Source of the DNA: Podospora bellae-mahoneyi | Lineage: Eukaryota; Ascomycota; Sordariomycetes; Sordariales; Podosporaceae | Assembly (NCBI RefSeq): GCF_035222275.1 | Contig: NW_026946359.1 | Location: 5,766,001 to 5,830,000 of the forward strand | DNA length: 64,000 nucleotides | Direction: 5' to 3' | Shown: positions 36,101 to 48,300 of the stretch, in pieces | Numbering within the stretch: position 1 is the first letter of the stretch | Layout: each line of letters opens with the position of its first letter | Made by a program: the position numbers and the translations under genes | The notes under the pieces: generated by a model | Told to the model about the DNA's origin: nothing | Databases searched by the model: none | The model's input: the letters and a program-made list of their open reading frames with translations, nothing else

Positions 36101-38538
36101 TGGAGAGTTCAACAATTAGAAGTCTGTAGTGTAAGACCGCTTATCGAAACATGTTCGGTATTTGCGCCTTCTCCAGCCCCTTGCTGAGCTGATACTGGGC
36201 AGTCGCGCTTGGCCGGGTCTGCGGCTTGGCGCCACGCACCTGGCGGACCCCTGTCTGTGATTTCAGAATTTCAGATGAATGACGCACGCTGATGGAACCC
36301 TTTTCCAACTTTCCCAGCCTCGGTCAAGCGGGGTCAATTGGCGAATTCAAGAACGGCCAATGATCATTCCAGCCTCGCGACCACTCCTGGTGAGACGCGA
36401 CCATACATCTTCTTCAGTTTGCTTCTTCAACCTAGAATTCGATGCTCACAGACATCCCAAAGAGGGACGCCTTCACCTCCGAAACGGGGAGCATGCGAGC
36501 AACTCGGAGTTCGGTACTGCAATGCAGCCCCTCTCACATCATGGAGCTTTCCCCATGAGCTTCTCTCTTCATCACCGAACACCCATCACAAAGCCCCATA
36601 TGCATCTCGATTTGTATTCAAGGCCAGGTACGGATCCTACCTCAACAAGATCCACCGTTCAAGATGGTAGCACTCCTCTGGCAGGTGCTAATTCCGCTGC
36701 AAACGCTCCGTACCAATAGCAAAGTTCTATCACTATCCCGCTATCTCTCAAAAGCTGGGTGATAGATTCCCATCTGCGCAACGCCATCCTCCCACGTCTT
36801 CCCGCGTCTCAACAGCCTGGGGGTTTGGCCGTTACGGCGCAAAATCTCCGGAAGCAACCCTCGACGGACAAGCCCTTGATGCCGAGCGCTTGATGAGGCC
36901 AGTGTGCCCAGCCTCAACACCGAAGAGAGCCTCATCTTGGCAGGGCATCACCACGAAAAGATGAGGATTGGCATGGACAGAGACAAGCCCTCAGTCGACA
37001 AACGCCACGGCGGACACCATTGACAGAGCCCTTTCAGACTGACATCTCCGTACTGCTTTCCTATGGCCCCGTCAGCCCGTCCGTGGTGGGTCAAAGCGAC
37101 ACTCGAACCCTGCAGGATACAGGGGGTTCGTCCAGGAAACCTGAATGATTTTCCAAGAAAATGGAAATTTGGGTCCAGCTTTCCCGCAGTGAATCCGATT
37201 ATAGATGCAATTGCACCATTCACTGCACGGCAGTATTGCCCTCCTGCAGTTGGGTCAACCATCATTTCCTTGTACAGGTTGATGATCAGGGCACGCAGGA
37301 CACCGGGCTGCAGTTGACGCAGTGGGGAACCATTTTGCCGGCACTTCTGATTATCATCTCTTCGGACGCCCAACCGAACTCGACATGCTGCACAGCTCGC
37401 GGTCGAGATGGGAGCGGCCAATGAAGAGGCTGTTGGTCAGATGTTTGTGACACAACAGCAACCAAGTACACACAGCGAGAACTCCCCTTGGCAATCTTTC
37501 TCTGACACAAAGTTTCCGTGATGCATTTCCGAGCGTCTTACCAACTGTCCGAAGCCTCGTGAACTGGGCCGAGAGTCGTAGGCACCACGGCCGAGTGCAG
37601 GTTCATATTGACGCTTATTGCCGCTGACATGCCCCTATCGTCAACATTGGTCCATGAGCTCGTAGCGTACGGCTAATTGTGCAAGGTGCATGAGGGTAAA
37701 GACGGCATTGACGGGGCACGGGCGAATCGGCTAGATACCAACGATCCATCCACAAGTGCCCGTTGTTCGGGACGGCCCAGGAAGTGGTAGGTTGTTCGTC
37801 AAGTGTCAAGCAAGGCTTGTTGTTTATCTGCATTGCTGGGTTGGGTCTGGTAGACCAACCAGAAGACGATACTATGTAGAAACTGGGAGAACATGCCTTG
37901 GTTGCTGTTGATGAAGGCACCACCATGAAGGTTACCGGAGCAGGCGGCTAAAAGCTGACCATATGTCAGGTCTGCTTTTTGGCCATGATATGCGCTGTCA
38001 AACATGGTCAATGTTGACGTTTTTTGCCTCCCTGCTCACCATTTTGGTTCCCTTTCAGGAAGCTGAGGGAAGAGATGGACATTGATTGACAATTGACAGC
38101 CAATTGTCGGCATATGGGATTATCGGATGGGAAGCCACCCGTTCCAGCCGCTGCCTGCCCCCCTATTCTCAAAACCTTGATATTGGGCAGTCTGCTTTCA
38201 CACGTGGCGTCACTGCAACGTGGTAGAGAATTAGACTGGAAGGAGAAATTCAGCTCCGTGGCTGTTGGGCGTTATTAAATCAGGTAGGTAATATTGACTG
38301 TAGGGGCGTGTGGGGGAGGATGACACCGAAAAAGATGGCGGCGGCTTTTTTGCTTCTTCTTCTTCTTCTTGCCGTGTTGTCTATGGCTCGGCCCGTAATT
38401 GCGTGGCGGTTTGGACAGTAGGATTGTCAATGGAGAATGGTTAGGGGTACTGTGCTTTGTTTTCGTGGGCTGAAGAAGCTTGACTTCTTTTAGAGGGGGG
38501 GTGTAGGATGTCTCAGATCAATATTGGGCTGTTGACGT
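33121..38538. other. 5.4 kb gene-poor region
   Basis: No gene supported. It contains the promoter side of the Mug72-like gene, a GT-rich patch near 33245-33270, and a (CTT)n run near 38350-38370. The longest open frame is 258 codons at 34820-35596 (minus), with no family resemblance or codon bias. From about 35.6 to 36.2 kb the DNA is somewhat more AT-rich. I found no terminal repeats or transposase-like motifs. Confidence 0.5.
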
Positions 38539-38903
38539 TCAGCCCTGCCCGGTTTTGTAGAAGGATTTACAGAGCTTGCAGAGAATGATGGGAGCCGTTG
38601 GGGGGATTGGGGATAGTCCTGAAAGGCGGCTGGGGGGATGTTGATATTTGTCATTCCGTAGTAGATATGTTTCAATAAGGACGGTAATACTCACTGCCGA
38701 ACCGAGAGACAAGGTGGCGTGTTGAATTTTTGAGGGTCGTCGTACGAAAACTGCCTGCCCGAGGGGGGGAGACATTGATAGGGGGGTGCAGGAAGCATGT
38801 CTGAGATGGAAGGAGGAGGCTTAGAAGGGTTTAGAGACATCAACTGCAGATAGCCGACCGCGGAGTCCGAGGGTTTGTCTCTGGGAGCCCCTTTTCTTAT
38901 CAT
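38539..38903 (-). CDS. Small hypothetical protein, two exons
   Basis: Proposed exons 38695-38903 and 38539-38629 on the minus strand give 99 residues. The 65-nt intron has a GTGAGT donor and a CCCCCAG acceptor, and joining restores frame through a His codon. The protein is Pro/Ser-rich (PPYQCLPPSGRQFSYDDP) and ends with a C-x-x-C segment, APIILCKLCKSFYKTGQG. TATAAAGG at 39031-39038 on the same strand lies about 130 bases before the ATG. I do not recognise the family. Translation might instead start at the Met22 codon. Support is structural only. Confidence 0.4.
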
Positions 38904-39903
38904 GGACTGCCTTGGAATTTGAAAGGGGTTTGAGTGGTTGTTGATGGGTGTTTGGTGAGTTTTGGGTCTTTAAGCTTTCCCCGTTTACGTGGAGGAGGGA
39001 CGCATGGTCTAATTTGCTCTGGTTCGTACACCTTTATACTGAGGCTAGAGGGAAGTTGAGAATATCCTGTGTTGATGCCGAGCTGGACTTGCTTGTGATA
39101 TTGTCTTTCAGTGAGAAGGGGCGAAGAGTGAGTGTGGGACTCCTGGTTGGACATGTGCTTGATCAAGTTGATTCTGCCAATCTTCAACAGCAATCGCAAA
39201 ACTGACTGGTTCTTCATCATCAGGAGTATTTTTTTCCAGCTCTCGTCGGCCTCGTGGGCATCTCACCTTGCCGTTTCCAAATCAAGCCCCCAGGACTGCA
39301 AGTCTTCAGTTTACGGTGAAAGCAGTCCCTCTTCTTCGACTGGTGCAACTGCCTGTTGACAAAAGCCCTTCATAAAATCCCATCCCTGTGACTAACTCTC
39401 TCCAATCACGACGAGAAAGTACGAACCTATCTGCTCCTGTCGGAACCCACCTTGAAGTATGCCAGTTAGCTCTGGACTGACAACAAGTCTCGTCATTAGA
39501 GGTTGTCGATAGCTCTAGGTCTAGTCCACTCATATTAACATACCTCATCACACCATATTTCTCACGACAAAACTCTGTGGAGGTAGGCAAACCTGGTACA
39601 TGATGACTTAGAGAGGCAAAATCAGACAACACCATACCTTATACCTACAGAAGTTTTAAAAAAAAAATTTATAAAAAAAGGCCACGATCCTTCAGCTCAT
39701 ACAAAAACGATACCCCCTCAACCTCACCACACCTCTTCTGCAGGTTTGTCAGAAAGACCTCTTCGGAAATGTTTAACATCGTTCATCCCATCATGCACCA
39801 GACCATAACCACCTTGCAAAGGGCGAGTAGTTGTGGCTGTCTCCCCCTTCAACTACACTCAAAACCTCTGTTCCCTACTAACCGCAACAGCAACAATAAA
39901 ACA
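38904..39903. other. Intergenic region before tRNA-Ala
   Basis: Apart from the TATA-like element at 39031-39038 no feature is supported. An A/T-rich patch with TTTATAAAAAAAGG near 39668-39682 lies about 225 bases before the tRNA. Confidence 0.4.
39031..39038 (-). promoter_or_regulatory. TATA-box-like element upstream of the small gene
   Basis: TATAAAGG on the minus strand, 128-135 bases before the proposed start codon at 38903, a usual distance for a TATA-driven fungal gene with a leader of about 100 nt. Confidence 0.35.
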
Positions 39904-40016
39904 GGGCGTGTGGCTCAGTTGGTAGAGCGTTCGCTTAGCATACTCAAGTCCCTTGACTAAATGTCAGGGATCCCATTGTATGCGAAAGGTCCTGGGTTCG
40001 ATTCCCAGCTCGTCCA
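39904..40016 (+). tRNA. tRNA-Ala (AGC) with a 40-nt intron
   Basis: Exons 39904-39940 and 39981-40016, with the intron directly after anticodon position 37 as in all nuclear tRNA introns. Anticodon stem TTCGC/GCGAA, loop TTAGCAT (anticodon AGC), D stem GCTC/GAGC and T stem CTGGG/CCCAG with loop TTCGATT are intact. The alanine identity pair G3-U70 is present. The acceptor stem GGGCGTG/CTCGTCC has one T-T mismatch at pair 6-67. A TTTT run near 40032 can end transcription. Confidence 0.9.
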
Positions 40017-40385
40017 AGGAAATTTCGTCTTTTGCCCACTCTCTCCCAGTAGGGTACATTCTTTTTTGAGTTTGTGTTGAAATATCGCTTGTACAAGTCA
40101 GCATGACGCTTTACTACTGCGTAGGGGGGTTGGGGATATGGTTAGAGGGGGTTAATTGGTGAAATTCAGGCATGAGGCTATCACCAATGTCTTCGACCCG
40201 GTCACCAGAAAAACACAATGGGGATGACTTCTGTCGTGGAAGCACGGCTAACCTGCGTATACTGCTGCAAATTTCATGCTGATGTAACAACAGAAAGCCG
40301 CCATGCATAATACCCAATTGCCTGCTTCTCATGCCTTGCCGTCTATGTGCCTAAGCCAAATCATACACTGCTTTCTCACCCTTCC
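40017..40385. other. Region between tRNA-Ala and the PPCS 3' end
   Basis: No gene supported; it contains the tRNA 3' flank and probably the 3' UTR of the ligase gene. Confidence 0.5.
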
Positions 40386-41884
40386 CTAAGCCTCCAGCTT
40401 CTTCCCCTCCATCGTCTTGATGTACTTCGTGTGTAACTCTGCCACAGCCGGAATAATCAAGCTCTCGATTTCCGCCTCCGGCTCCTGCTCCGGCAAGCTC
40501 TTCGGATCCAACGGCTCGTCCTTCTCCGCCTCCTTCGCATCATCCAGCTTACCCCCCTGTGGTATCCGGATCCACTTGTCCGGATTCCCAGGACTGACAA
40601 ACACCACCTCCCACTTCCTCGTCGACAGCAAGTTCCCAATCACCAAGTGGTGCTGATACCGATCCAGCGAGTACTTTGCCTTGTGCACAAGAATCTTGGG
40701 ATCAGTCTCCAACTTGAAGGAGACGATCATCCCCTCTGGCGACCACCCCTCTACCAGATTCTTGAGGAATTTGGGGACGGGATCAAGGTCAACAACGAGG
40801 CGTTTGCTGCGTGGGACGGAAGGGGAGGAGTCAAAGTTGTCAAAGGTTTCTTCCTCTTCCGAGGCTGATGGCTTTGACGGCTTCTTGTTGAAGGCCTCAA
40901 CTGCGTCGGTGGATTGGATTTTGTGTTCGGACATACGTTCGGGCTTGGGGTTTGTCAGTAAAGAGCAGAGGGGGAGGATAGGGAGAACGTACAGGTACAA
41001 AGAAGTCGCTGACTGCCGCGGCGAGATACAGCAACCCTTCAGGCCCCAGTGGCTTCATCAACTGCGCGATGCCGCGGAGCTCATGGAGGTAGTCGGAGAT
41101 GCTGACAAAGGGGAGAACAAGAAGCATGTTCTTGTCACGAGCCTCACGGTATTTCCGGAGGACGTTGAGCATCTTGCCGGCATCCTCGTCACGGGCTACC
41201 ACGCTTCCGTTGGGGCCTTCGCGGAGGAAGTCGAGGAAGCAGTCGGTGGCATGGCTGTAGTGTCGGGAGTAGGGGAGGAGGGAGAATTGACGGTGGCTGT
41301 TGGGTGTTAGCTTGACTTATACATTTGGAAGAAGATGCAACTGTAGGTTACCCACAGGAAGAGAACCGCATAACCAGCTTCTAGGAAGTACTCAGCGCTA
41401 GTCTGAGATCTGAAGTCAGTATTCTTGTCCATCAAGTTCCACCACATCAACTTTTCTTCAGAGACAATGTCCCTAGGGACAAGAGTGGGAGGACCCCTAA
41501 ACACCATCCCACAATACGCCTCATCATTCTGCAACAACACCAAAACAAATAAACAAAAAATCACTTACAGCTCCTCTCGTACCAGCCGAAAAGTTATCAA
41601 TAAACCGCACAGTCTGCTTCTCTGTTCATCACCTCGTTAGCACTCACTCATCTTTCCCCGATTCTCACTCGTCCAGACGTCAACATACCCAAAGGCACAG
41701 TAGTACCCCCCGAAGTAACCAACACCAACCTCCTCCCCGCCTTGGAGTGAAACTCGATAAAGTCCTTCGCCAGCTCCATGTGCTTCTGCAAGTCCTTCGG
41801 CGGCGGGTTGGCGTTGAAATAATGATCCTCCGCCAACGCGGCAAGGTTGGAAGGGGGAGACTCGGAGGGGGTGTGAGGGATCAT
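40386..41884 (-). CDS. Phosphopantothenate-cysteine ligase (PPCS), coenzyme A synthesis
   Basis: Five exons on the minus strand: 41689-41884, 41569-41621, 41356-41402, 40993-41296 and 40386-40943, giving 385 residues. It joins 4'-phosphopantothenate to cysteine, the second step from pantothenate to CoA, in the cytosol (Cab2 in yeast). Joined exons restore the family signatures VTSGGTTVPLEKQTVRFIDN and FSAGTRGATSAEYFLEAGY, then FLHRQFSLLPYSRHYSHAT, LLYLAAAVSDFFVP, and the LVIGNLLSTRKWEVVFV region near the C-terminus. The donor of the third exon is GTGGGT, one step before a tempting GTAACC; only the former gives FLHRQ. An acidic low-complexity insert (EEEETFDNFDSSPS) lies in the last exon. TATATA at 42002-42008 lies about 120 bases upstream. 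Confidence 0.93.
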
Positions 41885-42828
41885 TTTGGCTATTCTTTCT
41901 TCTGCCAACTGACAATGCTGTGTAAGTGTGCGTGGAATGAGAGCTATCCTTAAGTTAGCTTTTTTGCAAAGGTAACAAACACATGACGCTGCCATGGGAA
42001 GTATATATCCCCAAATTTTGATCATGACCCCCAAAAAGTGGTCTGATACTGACTGACCTTCTTCAATCCTTCAACCACGGGATCAAATCAACAACAGTTA
42101 CTGTCCTTGTCCGAATCGAAGTTGGGATAAAAAAAATCTGTGTACAACCCGGGACTGCCGGTCGGTGTAAGCAATGTTGTGTCTGCTCTCTCGAGTATAC
42201 AAATTGATGCAAGGTGTGTAAGAGATCCAGTCGAATCAGATAAAGCTGCGCTGCGGCAACAGAGGGGCGGCAAATGCGTCACTTTCGGAATATCCTTGGG
42301 AAGAGAAGCTCGCTCGCTCTGGGGATAGTGGGGTAGGTAACCCATGAGTGGACTGCGGGGAACGCCTTCAGCAATCGACTCAAGTGCGCTGGCTGCGGAT
42401 GAAAGGGGGGATCAATTGTTAGGTAATTCGCACGTACATTACAATCGACCGACCCGAATGAACCGAGTCAGTCCCGTGAGCTATGCCAGGTGCATATCTG
42501 CATGCTTTTGTTTTGTTCTTATGTCCTGTTCCTGTCCTTGATCATACATACATCAATCAGCCCTTCTCGCCCGCCGGCTCATCCAATATCTGTACAAGTC
42601 CTCTACGTCATGATAATACAAAAATATATGCTTGTCCTCCCTGTTGAGATGAGATGTCAAAGAAAATGGCCAATACAAGAGGATATAAAGTGGTGCCTTT
42701 CCTTGTCCTCCCTCCAACGCCCCTGTCTATTACTCGCTTTTGCCCCTTTTGTATGCCCCCAAACGCCAATGCCAACAGCACAAAAAGTGAGCAGTAATAA
42801 TCACACATCTCGCTCCTCCTTTTCATCT
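41885..42828. other. Region between PPCS start and mrs2 stop
   Basis: Holds the PPCS promoter and the mrs2 3' UTR. No gene supported; open frames near 42500-42840 are chance extensions on the strand opposite mrs2. Confidence 0.5.
42002..42008 (-). promoter_or_regulatory. TATA-like element of the PPCS gene
   Basis: ATATATA on both strands, 118-124 bases before the PPCS start codon at 41884; position and composition fit a TATA box. Confidence 0.35.
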
Positions 42829-44509
42829 TCAGAATGGCCACTTCTTGGCCTTGGGCTGCTTAGCGTTCTTGAGCATGTTCATCCTCCTCAACCGTTCGCG
42901 GTTGGTAGGATCAAGGAGCACGTCGGTGCCGTCCTCACGGTACCAATGGCTCTGGCCGCCTCCTCTTCGCACGTCGTGAATGTTCATCTTGACCCGGCCG
43001 ATCTTGCGGAGCTTGACCAATCCATACCAGCAGACAATGAGCGAGGCAATGGATGACACTCCAGTGACGGCCCCGAAACCCCAGTTGGTTTCCTCTATGA
43101 AATTCTCCAGGTTCATGCCGTACAGGCCTGCTAGGAAAGTGCCCATGGCAAGACCGAGAGTGCCAACACTGAACTTGAGGTCGAGAAGCATGAGCGAGTT
43201 GCGGTTGGCATCGAGAATAGCACGGATACTAGAGCACTGTCAGCTGGGTTCGACCAAGAACAAAAAGACCCGATATGCACATACATTTCTTCCGTGTTCC
43301 TGATACTCGAGACCAAGTTGCTCGCCTCCTGCACCACTTCGTCGCAAATCTTGTTGTACGATTCCAGCAGCAATTCAACCTCCGTGTGGTCGTCCTCTCC
43401 ACGGAACAAATCATGCGTCTTCTCAGTGAGATACATAGCCGCAAGATCATCATCCGCCTCAAGCAACTCCTCAATAGCGTCCCTGACCAACTTTGCCTTT
43501 TGCTCAAACGTGCTAACCCGCTTGGACAAGACGAGCAAAATCCGGAGCTTCTCCCGATCAATATCGTCCTCCAGCTCGCTGAGCACACGAATAACGGGGT
43601 CCCGCACCGACTCAAAGTCAGCTTCCAGCTCCGAAGTAACCGACATCAGCACCGCTTCCAGCGCCCTGAACTCGTATGGCAAGCTATTCGCCCCGGCCGC
43701 CTGCTTCTGCTGAAGCTTCCCTTGCAAATCATACATAAACGCCGACTGGGGATACGACGACTTTGACCCATACACATCAAACAGCAGCACCCGATCATGC
43801 TTAATCAGCACCTTCAAGTGCAGCAAGTTGAGCAGAATCGCCGACGGTCGAACGAGAATATGTGGCAGGTTGGACGAGTCAATCTTTCGGAGATCGCGAG
43901 GTAAGAGGCCGTACTATTTCGCACACAAAGCCGTTAGCCTACCAATTCCCCCTCCCAATTAGTCTTCTAACTTCTCATTACCTTTGCAATAAGCTCACTC
44001 TTCTTCAACTCGCCATCCACCATGATAACATCCCCATTCCCATCCACCTCGGTACACCTCAACCTCGGATCCAGCGCCGCCTTGCTCGTCAGTGCCCTCC
44101 TCTGGAAAATACTCCCCGACTCCTCCTCCAGCTGCACCGGCAAGTCATCCTCCTTCAGCAGCTCCCTCGCCTTCTTCGGCGCACTCCCAAACAACCAATC
44201 CTGCCACGACCTCTTGCACGCCACCTCTTCCCTCCCGACCGGTGGTTTCTTTTCCCCACCACTACTACTACTCGAAGCCCACCTCTCTTTTGTCGCCCCC
44301 GGTTGTTTCCTCAGCTCCAGCTGCGGCAATAACCCGCCCTGTCTCTGTTCCCCCACACCCCGACATCTCGTAGAGACATTGCGCCTCGTCGTAACACCCA
44401 GGCGAATAGTATATTCAGCATAACACAACCCCTCGGATTGGGCGTGTAAATATCGAAGGAGACTCCGCGATGGCGTTGCTACTGCTGCAGGTCTTAATGC
44501 CGGAGGCAT
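42829..44509 (-). CDS. mrs2: Mitochondrial inner-membrane magnesium channel Mrs2/Lpe10 (CorA family)
   Basis: Three exons on the minus strand: 43982-44509, 43285-43913 and 42829-43228, giving 518 residues. Introns are 68 and 56 nt. The N-terminus (MPPALRPAAVATPSRSLLRYL) is rich in Arg/Ser/Ala, as a mitochondrial presequence. The matrix domain (YGLLPRDLRKIDSSNLPHIL; LPYEFRALEAVLMSVTSELE; IRNTEE) leads to two transmembrane helices, with the pore motif Y-G-M-N at 422-425 closing the first and ETNWGF in the loop after it. It forms the pentameric Mg2+ uptake channel of the inner membrane. Yeast has two paralogues (Mrs2, Lpe10); sequence alone does not assign between them. The C-terminal 50 residues are basic. 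Confidence 0.95.
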
Positions 44510-44860
44510 CGCAGCTCGGAAAGGGGGGGGCGGAAGGTCTGGTGCGGCGGTAGCGTTTCTTTCTTTTCGCTGTCGAAACTTGGCGAAAACAAAAAAAAAA
44601 GATTCCCCAAAGTCTGAACTCTGGATGATGCAGGTCCCCGCAGGGTCGGTCCGTGCGTTGCTCGGCAGACTGTAAGGGTATCTACCACAACAGTCAGGGT
44701 TAAGTGTGGGAAGAGCATCAATCCTTGTTAATTTTCCACCGTCAGGTGAAGAGAGCTAGAGAAAGAGGTGAAAATCTCTGTGTTGCAAGATGGGAAAAGA
44801 GAGGTTCAAATTCTGCATAAAGAGATGAGCAAAAAAAAAAATGCAAAATTTAAATTAATA
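44510..44860. other. Upstream region of mrs2
   Basis: About 350 bp holding the mrs2 promoter and the 3' flank of the minus-strand tRNA-Gly; a T run on the minus strand (44831-44841) is a likely RNA polymerase III terminator. Confidence 0.5.
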
Positions 44861-44931
44861 TGCATCAGCCGTGAATCGAACACGGGGCCCATCGATGGCA
44901 ACGATGGATTTTACCACTAAACCACTGATGC
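44861..44931 (-). tRNA. tRNA-Gly (GCC), second copy
   Basis: Minus strand, 71 nt, no intron, identical in all positions to the plus-strand gene at 4013-4083. Acceptor GCATCAG/CTGATGC, anticodon GCC, discriminator A. The flanks differ from those of the first copy, so this is not part of a larger duplication visible here. Confidence 0.95.
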
Positions 44932-45392
44932 TGTTTTATTGGGTGAAGGCCTACTGCAGAAGCTGGCACTATGTTTGAATCTGTTGCATGCGGCCCCCTT
45001 TCCTCGGGATGACCTGCAAGCCCACCAACATCTTTGACTACTCTCTTCCCTACAGGAAACTCCCATGATTCATCCATCACGATACACGAAGTTAATACGA
45101 AGCTCTCGTAGCAGTAAATAATATTATGCATTCTAATAACTATGAAAAATGAAGAACCGGGGAATCACTAGAATAAAACCGACGACTGAAGACAGTAAAG
45201 GCCCACCTCTGTGGTAAACCCATCCATCCTCTTCGAGAAACAAAAACAATGACACTAAAACGTCTGAGTGAAAAGAAGAACCCTTCCAAAGTACCCCGTT
45301 CCATCCTTCTTTTCTACTGTCTCCAACTTGTAACTTTAAAACACAAAAAAGAAACAATACAACCACACCATCATTACACTTCGTCATCCAAC
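44932..45392. other. Region between tRNA-Gly and the Rho GEF 3' end
   Basis: About 460 bp; probably contains the 3' UTR of the GEF gene and the 5' flank of the tRNA. No gene supported. Confidence 0.5.
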
Positions 45393-48300
45393 TCACGCAC
45401 TCTTCTCCGTGTGCCCATCATTCAACAACATCTCCAACACGATCTGACCGCCGGGAACCTCAGGGTGGCTCATGCAAATCTTGACCGTCCCCTTCGAATC
45501 CGGCTGCCCGCCATTAGCTGATCCCACCAGCCCGGGTGGCAGACCGCCAGGACCGTTTGCCATGCCGCTTCCTGTCGGCCCCCTAAATCCGTAATCCAAA
45601 CACCTCACATCTCTACCCGCAATGATCTGTCTCAACCTCCCATTCTCCGCATTCCTCACCTCCACGTAATCATCATTGAACAATAGCAAGTACTGTCCAA
45701 ACATGGTCGCCGCCTTTGCCTTCTTTTGCTTGCCCGAGTACTCCATAATCAGCGTCCGGCTGATTTCTCCATGCTTATCAACATAGACTGCACAGTCCTC
45801 GTATGTAAGCAGGAACTCTTGGTCGTTGAGCTTGAACATGCCCAGCGGTCTCTGATTGATTCTTGAGGCGATGTTGGCAATCGCTGGCGCGCTCAGGTCT
45901 CGAGGAATCGACTGCGTAACCTTCTTGTCGAGGGTTAACAGCTCAAAGCCCTTGGCCGAGGCAACAGCAATGTAGGACTGGAAGAGATTGAGAGAGAAGC
46001 ACTCGGCGGGGATGTAAAACTCGTCAAAATCGCGGAATGATTCTGTGGAGCCGGCGCCGCCCTTACGGCCGCCAAAGAGCCGGGATCTCTTCTCAGTTGC
46101 CTTTTGGAAGACCGGCTCGAGAACCTTGAACGTGTTGTGCATGCCCTCCTTGCGCTTGTAAAACAAGAGAGTCCTATCCTTCATGCGTGCCGTGGCGAAG
46201 AAAGCGACGTCCTTGGCCAACCGCTGAGGTGCCCGGCGGGGGTTGTCATGGGATGGTGCAGGGAAATTGGAGACGGGGCAAACCACGTCGAGAGGATATG
46301 AAATTAGCGATCTGTCGGCGATGAGGAGACAGACCGAAAAGTCTTCCAAGACGGTGATTTGGGTGACTTTGCTGATTTGCACCGTCCTCGTCCAACCGCG
46401 AGGATTTGATGACTCCGATATGTACACGCCATAGTCCGTTCCAATGGCGATCATCGACTTGCCAAAAGCAGTGAAGGCGCAGGCGCAGTTCACGGTAGCT
46501 CTACAGACTGGTGGAGGTCCCCGACCTGGGCCATACACCTGCTCCATCTCTCTGATGGCTCGATCCAAGGGAGTACCCCGAATCGATACACTCGGTTGCC
46601 TGCCCATAAGTGAGATAGAATCATAGGCGAAGGCACCATCAGATAAGATGCGCAGCCGGAATGGTTCCGCGTTCTGCGCATGCAATGCTCGTGCGTGTCT
46701 GGTCTTTGCTTCAATAATGGCTGAGCACCAAGCCGCCCTTTCCTGGGCCGACGAGGCATAGAGGGTGTAGATCTCATGACCGAGATGCTTGATACGGAAG
46801 GGGTAGATGATCTTCCCGTCGTCTGTGCCACCAGAGCCTAGGCGAGTAACCGTACTCATAGATCCCATGGAAGAACTAGTTCCGGCATGCTCAAGCCCAG
46901 GACGCTCTGCCCCATTAGAGGCCACCTTATTCAGTTGCGTACCCGAACCAGCTGCGACCGCTGTTCTGGTCAGCGGTGCTGTCAAGCTCTTTTGTTTGGC
47001 AACCGGATCGTCATTCAAACTCTCCAAGAACAGCAGCGGCATTGGGATTGGCTACATCGATTGTCAGCATCAGACATGAGTTGTAAATAATGCCAGGAAA
47101 ATTACTCACCTCCTTTGAAACATCGTACTTCTTGTCACCCCTCCCATCCTTTGAGGCGACACCCTTGGCCAGGATAAAATAGTGATCAAAAAGAAACGCG
47201 TGTGTATCAACCCAACGGACGCCTTTTGAGCCCTGTCTCTGTAGCTCGCCCTGCTTGAGTAATTCTCGGCCGAGATGGTCGAGGTTCAGTACTGACTGGA
47301 AACCTGGACGCAGCACTAATTGTCCCTGAAGTTCAATCAACTCAACCTTCTTCGTCATCTCAGCAACCTTCTCATCACATTCGTGAGTGACTGCTTTGAT
47401 TTCCTCCAGAGCCTTGACAAGATTGGCCTTCTCCTCGCTTTCGCCAAGCATGTTCTTTTTGACCGTCTCCAAGAGAAGGCCGTATCGTTGTAGCCGGGTG
47501 ATGGGTGCCTTCACGAATGTGGTCCATTCGAGACGCTTAGAACGCTTGTGATCTCTGACCACGTCGAGGAACTGGCGGAACAAAAGATTTCTGCTCGCCT
47601 CTCTCCTGATCAAGTATGTGGCGTGTGGGAATGATGAACAATACTCGATGTAAATCGGCCTGGCCTTTCTGATCCACTCCCTGAAAAGATCACTAAAGCC
47701 AACAATCCACGGCCCTTGCTCCTGTTGGCGATACTTGAGCTGAGAAAGGAGGTGTTCTTTGTTGATTTGCTGGACGGCATCGACCTTTCCAAACACGGCC
47801 TCAAGGAACTTCTCGAGTCTGTTTGCCGCGATAATCGGTGGCTGGTAGACCCGAAGTTGATCCCTGTAAAGCAGTCGGAGAACATCGAGCTGGTTCATGA
47901 AATCTTCCTCACCCGTGACAATTTCGTGCAGAACGTTCTGCCTCTCGACTTCCTTCTTGTGCTTAGATTTGATGTCTTCCATGGTCACGCCGTGGAAAGT
48001 GGCCCAGTCAAGGGTGGGCGTATCGTCCTCGGACATCATGTTGTCCAGGTTCACCTTCTTAAGCGTCCGGCCGCAATGCTGGGAGTAGCATCTCACAGGA
48101 ATGCCATCTCCATGCAACCTGGGGACCATGCCCTCATCTTCATGCAGCTTTGGAGCGTAGCACCCAGAGCCAGTAAGTTGCCACAGCACACCGGACAGTT
48201 GACCTTTGCCGAACTTGACCCATTCTTCCTCGGGTATCAGGATTCCAGCCGCAAACATGGATTCGACGACGTTGGCGCTCAGAAGCTCAGCGTCGGCGAC

